A model generated the notes under the pieces. The model had not been told where the DNA came from. It saw nothing but the letters and a program-made list of their open reading frames with translations, and did not search any database. This document shows positions 7,536 through 10,494 of a stretch of 10,494 nt of DNA, one piece after another (within the stretch, counting starts at the first letter, position 1; each line of letters begins with the position of its first letter). The translations under genes and the position numbers were made by a program. This DNA comes from Rhodocyclales bacterium (GTDB taxonomy: Bacteria; Pseudomonadota; Gammaproteobacteria; Burkholderiales; Rhodocyclaceae). Location: positions 1 to 10,494 of the forward strand of contig JAIOPW010000129.1 of the NCBI GenBank assembly GCA_021413665.1, read 5' to 3'.

Positions 7536-7548
7536 AATCAACGTGTTT
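7536..7548 (+). promoter_or_regulatory. candidate IHF binding site
   Basis: AATCAACGTGTTT matches the IHF consensus WATCAANNNNTTR at every defined base but the last. It lies between the -24/-12 promoter and the candidate activator sites, where IHF bends DNA in the XylR/Pu type of promoter, about 108 bases upstream of the inferred start. A single short motif can occur by chance. Confidence 0.45.
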
Positions 7549-7621
7549 CGGATGCGCAGCAAATATGACAATGGGTATGCGTCGGCCGGCGGTTTGCCCC
7601 CGCCCCGGCGAAAATCAGCCA

Positions 7622-7637
7622 TTGATCATTTGGTAAA
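7622..7637. promoter_or_regulatory. candidate upstream activator site 1 for the DmpR/XylR-type regulator
   Basis: TTGATCATTTGGTAAA agrees at 13 of 16 positions with a TTGATCAATTGATCAA-type XylR/DmpR operator (consensus from memory). It lies about 195 bases upstream of the inferred ppsA transcription start, within enhancer range. It has one perfect half and one degenerate half. Confidence 0.4.
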
Positions 7638-7719
7638 AATATCCTGCGAGCGGCGTCCCGGTTTGATGTTTCGGTCAGTTGTCGTGAATGACGGGGGCGC
7701 CGACCGCAATGCCCAATGT

Positions 7720-7733
7720 TTGACATCGATCAA
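7720..7733. promoter_or_regulatory. candidate upstream activator site 2 (TTGA-N6-TCAA)
   Basis: TTGACATCGATCAA is an inverted repeat TTGA-N6-TCAA containing an ATCGAT core. It shares the TTGA/TCAA half-sites of candidate site 1, from which its centre is about 97 bp away. It lies about 290 bases upstream of the ppsA start but only 64 bp before the activator's ATG, so it could serve activation of ppsA, autorepression of the activator, or both. Confidence 0.35.
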
Positions 7734-7783
7734 TGCGGGATTCAGCAGCCGCCCGTAAAAAGGTGGGTCGAGGAGAACATAGA

Positions 7784-7801
7784 GTGAGAGTTCGGCCATG
7801 A
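7784..7801 (+). CDS. possible five-codon leader cistron coupled to the activator
   Basis: AGGAG at 7771-7775 is followed after 8 bases by GTG AGA GTT CGG CCA TGA (M-R-V-R-P-stop). The stop overlaps the activator's ATG as ATGA. The activator's own ATG has only a weak site (GAGAG, 7 bases away), while the good Shine-Dalgarno lies 22 bases off, too far to use directly. Translational coupling through this minicistron would explain the layout. Five codons can arise by chance, so this is tentative. Confidence 0.25.
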   Translation: MRVRP

Positions 7802-9549
7802 CCAAGCTCCGCAGCGTCGGACGTACTACCAATGAGGATCTGCGCGCGCGCGTACATTTTTGCGCCGAGACCGGGCAAATCTGGTTGCACGAGCATCGCA
7901 TGCTGCTAGTGCATGCCGAGGCGCAGGGAACCCTGCGCAAGGAGCTGATCGACACCCTTGGCATGGATCGCGCCCAGGGGATACTCACGCGCATGGGCTA
8001 CGCCTCCGGCGTGCGCGACGCCGAACTGGCACGCACTCGCGCCGAGGACTCAAGCGACCTCGAAGCCTTCATGACCGGCCCGCAACTGCATACGCTCGAG
8101 GGCATCGTACGGGTGACGCCGGTCAAGCTGGAACTGAATCGCCATTCCGGAAAGTTCTACGCCGAGCTTCTCTGGGAGCACTCTTGGGAAGGACAATCGC
8201 ACCGTCGCCACTACGGCATTCACAGTTCGCCGGTGTGCTGGACGCAAATCGGCTATGCCTGCGGCTACACCTCGGCGTTCATGGGGCGAACCATCCTTTA
8301 CAAGGAAGTGGAATGCACCGGCATGGGCCACAACAACTGCCGCATCGTCGGCAAGCCCGCCGAGGAGTGGGACGATGCCGCCGAGCAGATGCGCTTCTTC
8401 AGCAGCGAATCGATCGCCGAGCAGCTCATCGACTTGCAGACCCAAGTAGTGCAATTGCGTTCCTCGATCGGCGACCGCGACCAGATGCCGGAAGACGTCA
8501 CCGGCGCCTCACCGGGATTCCGCGCCGCCTACGAGCTGCTCAAGCAAGCAGCCGGAAGCCATATCAGCGTCCTGTTGTGCGGCGAAACCGGTGTCGGCAA
8601 GGAAGTCTTCGCGCGCAGCCTGCATGAAATGAGTCCGCGCGGCGGCAAGCCCTTCGTCGCCGTGAACTGTGCAGCGATCCCCCACGAACTGGTCGAATCC
8701 GAACTATTCGGCGTGGAGAAGGGCGCCTATACCGGCGCCCTGGTCTCGCGTCCGGGGCGCTTCGAGCGCGCCGATGGCGGCACCCTTTTCCTCGACGAGA
8801 TTGGTGACCTGCCGGCCTCGGCCCAGGCCAAACTTCTGCGCGTGCTGCAGGAAGGCGAGATCGAACGTCTCGGCGACCAGAAGACACGCAAGATCAACGT
8901 GCGGCTGGTCGCCGCCACCAATGCCAACCTGCAGCAACTGGTCAAGGAGGGACGCTTTCGTTCCGACCTGTACTACCGGCTCAATGCCTACCAGATCGTG
9001 ATTCCGCCCCTGCGCGAGCGCAAGCAGGACATTCCGGTGCTGGCCAAGCATTTTCTGGCCAAGCATTGCGCCATACACGGCAAGAAACTGCGCGGTTTTA
9101 CCGACAAGGCCAAGCGCGCCTTGCTATCCTATCCTTGGCCGGGCAACATTCGCGAACTGCAGAACGCACTCGAGCGCGGAGTCATCCTCGCTCCCAGTGG
9201 AACCCGCATCGAGGTGAGCCACCTGTTTTTGTCCTGTAACGACGAGCAGCCGCCGGAATTCGGCCTCGATCGCAGCGGCGGCCTCGATCTCAACTGCGGC
9301 GAGACCGGCAAGGAATTGCGCGAGGCGGTTTTCAACGGCGCGCTGACCCTCGACCAGATCGAGGCCATGCTGCTTGAAACCGCCGTTGACAAGGCGCGCG
9401 GCAACCTTTCTTCAGCGGCGCGCATGCTCGGTCTGACCCGGCCGCAGATCGCCTATCGCCTCAAGCGCCTGCAGGAAGGCAGGGACAGCGCCAACCTCGG
9501 CGATTTTGCCTTCGCGACGCCGGATCAGGCGCGCGACGGCGCGACTTGA
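7798..9549 (+). CDS. sigma-54-dependent phenol-responsive activator (DmpR/XylR/PoxR family)
   Basis: A 583-residue one-component RpoN activator. The N-terminal XylR_N/V4R sensor (about 15-190) resembles DmpR closely (for example IGYACGYTSAFMGR and GKPAEEWDD). It keeps H98 and W126, equivalent by alignment to phenol-binding H106 and W134 of MopR, and C147, E170, C173 and C181, equivalent to its zinc ligands. A linker with coiled-coil character (about 204-224) leads to the AAA+ domain (about 235-465): Walker A GETGVGKE (262-269), sigma-54 contact loop GAYTGA (309-314, a Tyr variant of GAFTGA), Walker B GGTLFLDE (327-334), and YPWPGNIRELQNALER (445-460). A Fis-type helix-turn-helix lies at 533-558 (LSSAARMLGLTRPQIAYRLKRL). 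An in-frame TAG at 7780 limits upstream starts, so ATG 7798 is used despite a weak ribosome site. It very probably binds phenol and activates the divergent ppsA promoter. The specific ligand is inferred. Confidence 0.94.
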   Translation: MTKLRSVGRTTNEDLRARVHFCAETGQIWLHEHRMLLVHAEAQGTLRKELIDTLGMDRAQGILTRMGYASGVRDAELARTRAEDSSDLEAFMTGPQLHTLEGIVRVTPVKLELNRHSGKFYAELLWEHSWEGQSHRRHYGIHSSPVCWTQIGYACGYTSAFMGRTILYKEVECTGMGHNNCRIVGKPAEEWDDAAEQMRFFSSESIAEQLIDLQTQVVQLRSSIGDRDQMPEDVTGASPGFRAAYELLKQAAGSHISVLLCGETGVGKEVFARSLHEMSPRGGKPFVAVNCAAIPHELVESELFGVEKGAYTGALVSRPGRFERADGGTLFLDEIGDLPASAQAKLLRVLQEGEIERLGDQKTRKINVRLVAATNANLQQLVKEGRFRSDLYYRLNAYQIVIPPLRERKQDIPVLAKHFLAKHCAIHGKKLRGFTDKAKRALLSYPWPGNIRELQNALERGVILAPSGTRIEVSHLFLSCNDEQPPEFGLDRSGGLDLNCGETGKELREAVFNGALTLDQIEAMLLETAVDKARGNLSSAARMLGLTRPQIAYRLKRLQEGRDSANLGDFAFATPDQARDGAT

Positions 9550-10010
9550 TGCCGCTCATCCTGCCGCCGGTGGCCGCCGGCTATCTCGCCGGCCACCATG
9601 TCATGACCCTTGCCACCCAAGGCGTCGAGGGTCCGTGGGCGGCGGCCGTGTTCTACGCCGGCGACGGCGCCTCGCTGATTTTCCTGTCCTCTGCGACCAG
9701 TCGCCATTGCCGGAACCTGGCGCAGGACGCGCGCTGTGCCGCGACGATCCAGGAAGACTATTCCGAGTGGTCAAAAATCAAGGGCATCCAGATCGAAGGC
9801 CGGGTTCGCGAACTGCGGGGAGAGGATGAGAAGCGCGCGCGGCAAATCTATGGCGAGAAGTTCCCCATCGTCGGTCCGCTGGCGAATGTTCCGCCGGCCA
9901 TCGTCAAGGCGCTGGCAAAGGTACGTTGGTTCATGCTGGTTCCCGAGCGCTTTCATTTCATCGACAACAGCAAGGGCTTCGGCCACCGCGAGGAAATTGC
10001 GCTCGGATAG
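9549..10010 (+). CDS. YhbP-like (UPF0306) pyridoxamine-phosphate-oxidase-fold protein
   Basis: A 153-residue protein of the flavin-binding split-barrel (PNPOx-like) fold. Seen: HHVMTLATQG (16-25), PWAAAVFYA (29-37), LIFLSSATSRHCRNL (43-57), IKGIQIEGRVREL (77-89) and the C-terminal FHFIDNSKGFGH (135-146). The last, with the LATQ/PWAA and SRH segments, matches the pattern of the YhbP group, whose biochemical function is not established. Its ATG at 9549 overlaps the activator's TGA (TGATG), so the two genes are almost surely co-transcribed and translationally coupled. A TTG codon just upstream is a possible but less likely start. No signal or membrane segment is visible. Flavin or heme binding and a role in redox or ligand handling for the phenol response are inference only. 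Confidence 0.85.
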   Translation: MPLILPPVAAGYLAGHHVMTLATQGVEGPWAAAVFYAGDGASLIFLSSATSRHCRNLAQDARCAATIQEDYSEWSKIKGIQIEGRVRELRGEDEKRARQIYGEKFPIVGPLANVPPAIVKALAKVRWFMLVPERFHFIDNSKGFGHREEIALG

Positions 10011-10021
10011 CCGCAGCCCAA

Positions 10022-10043
10022 GCCCGGAGCGGGAGGGCCGGGC
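10022..10043. terminator. weak hairpin in the convergent gap
   Basis: GCCCGG (10022-10027) and CCGGGC (10038-10043) form a perfect 6-bp GC-rich stem with a 10-base loop, in the 39-bp gap between two convergent genes. There is no T-run on either strand, so it is not a classic intrinsic terminator; it may stabilise 3' ends or be chance in GC-rich DNA. Confidence 0.25.
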
Positions 10044-10049
10044 GGCGAC

Positions 10050-10494
10050 TCAGCGCGCCACCCAGCCGCCGCACACCGGGAACACCTGCCCGACGAAGCA
10101 GTCCGCGGCGCTGCTGCAAAGGTAGGCGGCGAACAGGGCATCCTCGCGCGCCCCGACCAGCCGGCCCAGTGGCACCTCGCGTGCCAGCCGTTCCTGGAAG
10201 CGCGGATTGGCCTGAACCTCGGCCGGGAAGTAGGTGGGGTTGTCGACGAAGTTCTGCGCAATCGCATTGACCTGGACCTGATGCGGCGCCAGCTCGACGC
10301 CGACCGCCTGCGCGTAAGCCAGTTGCGCACCGCGCGCCGCGCTGTAGGTCGAAGCCCGCTTCATCCCGCGCAGCGCCGAGGCGCTGCCCATCACGAGGAT
10401 CTTGCCCGCGCGCCGGGCGATCATGGCCGGCGCCGCCGCAGCGACCAGTCGCGGCAGGGGATCGACCAGCGCGGCGAACACCTGCCGCCATTCG
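10050..10494 (-). CDS. SDR-fold protein resembling halohydrin dehalogenase (partial, N-terminus off window)
   Basis: The last 147 residues of a short-chain dehydrogenase/reductase-fold protein; the frame is open to the right edge, so the N-terminus with any nucleotide-binding glycine motif is missing. Visible residues (numbered from the GAA at 10493): EWRQVFAAL (1-9), GKILVMGSAS (30-39), then S37-X12-Y50-X3-R54 in STYSAARG. Classical SDRs have Tyr-X3-Lys; Ser-X12-Tyr-X3-Arg is the triad of halohydrin dehalogenases. The rest also parallels HheC: NFVDNPTYFPAEVQANP aligns with its NPTYF-like halide-loop region, and GQVFPVCGG with GQVFWLAGG. A HheC-type enzyme would expel halide from vicinal haloalcohols to make epoxides without NAD(P)H. 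Its function here is unproven: it could be a Tyr-X3-Arg SDR with another activity. It is convergent with the YhbP-like gene, 39 bp away, so it belongs to a separate transcript. Stop TGA at 10052-10050. Confidence 0.85.
   Translation of the reverse strand, partial: EWRQVFAALVDPLPRLVAAAAPAMIARRAGKILVMGSASALRGMKRASTYSAARGAQLAYAQAVGVELAPHQVQVNAIAQNFVDNPTYFPAEVQANPRFQERLAREVPLGRLVGAREDALFAAYLCSSAADCFVGQVFPVCGGWVAR

Larger units (their letters stand above)
7369..7797. other. divergent regulatory region between ppsA and the activator gene
   Basis: 429 bp without a convincing protein gene, lying between divergently transcribed ppsA and the sigma-54 activator. It holds the ribosome site and ~66-base leader of ppsA, a -24/-12 promoter, an IHF-like site, two candidate activator sites and a possible five-codon leader cistron. 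Reading frames across it have no recognisable products and disagree with the promoter elements. I could not find a convincing sigma-70 promoter for the activator: a TTGACA occurs at 7720-7725 but no -10 lies at the right distance. Confidence 0.75.

Noticed and set aside
7369..7536. N-terminal extension of ppsA by 56 codons
   Set aside because: It would run through the -24/-12 promoter and the leader, has no ribosome site, and would move the phospho-histidine from 569 to 625.
7720..7748. Sigma-70 promoter for the activator using TTGACA as -35
   Set aside because: 17 bases downstream reads CAGCAG, and no TATAAT-like hexamer lies at 16-19 bases spacing.
7372..7758. A 128-codon plus-strand frame in the divergent region
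   Set aside because: No ribosome site or domain, and it covers the promoter, IHF-like and activator-site candidates.
1..10494. tRNA or rRNA genes, CRISPR arrays, insertion sequences and attachment sites
   Set aside because: No repeat-spacer pattern, transposase motif, terminal inverted repeats or tRNA-like cloverleaf was seen; the region looks like a stable catabolic island core.

Overview
The window is a high-GC, tightly packed bacterial segment. It most resembles an aromatic-degrading, facultatively anaerobic (denitrifying) betaproteobacterium of the Thauera/Azoarcus/Aromatoleum type (Rhodocyclales and relatives). This rests on recognising the gene set and its order; the species cannot be told from the sequence alone.

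Positions 1-7368, minus strand: a seven-gene operon for anaerobic phenol activation, read right to left as ppsA-ppsB-ppsC-ppcB-ppcD-ppcA-ppcC. ppcC is cut by the left edge. PpsA, PpsB and PpsC form phenylphosphate synthase, a split PEP-synthase-like enzyme. It uses ATP to phosphorylate phenol, giving phenylphosphate, AMP and phosphate. PpcA, PpcB, PpcC and PpcD form phenylphosphate carboxylase, which makes 4-hydroxybenzoate from phenylphosphate and CO2 using two UbiD-family subunits, a KdsC-like phosphatase subunit and a small subunit of unique type. Gaps between genes are 12-64 bp and each gene has its own ribosome binding site, so one polycistronic message is likely.

Positions 7369-7797: the only long non-coding stretch, a divergent regulatory region. 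The minus strand carries a near-perfect -24/-12 sigma-54 promoter for ppsA. Upstream of it lie an IHF-like site and two TTGA/TCAA-type candidate activator sites. A possible five-codon leader cistron overlaps the start of the divergent regulator.

Positions 7798-10010, plus strand: a DmpR/XylR/PoxR-type sigma-54 activator whose sensor domain keeps the known phenol-contacting His and Trp and the zinc ligands. A small YhbP-like flavin-type split-barrel protein overlaps it by one base. The regulator very probably senses phenol and switches on the pps-ppc operon.

Positions 10011-10494: a short convergent gap with a weak hairpin, then the C-terminal part of a minus-strand SDR-fold gene that runs off the right edge. 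It has a Ser-X12-Tyr-X3-Arg triad in place of Tyr-X3-Lys and strongly resembles halohydrin dehalogenases. This is the least expected item in the window.

The operon itself is a described system. The new points are the SDR, the regulator-coupled YhbP-like protein and the regulatory architecture.
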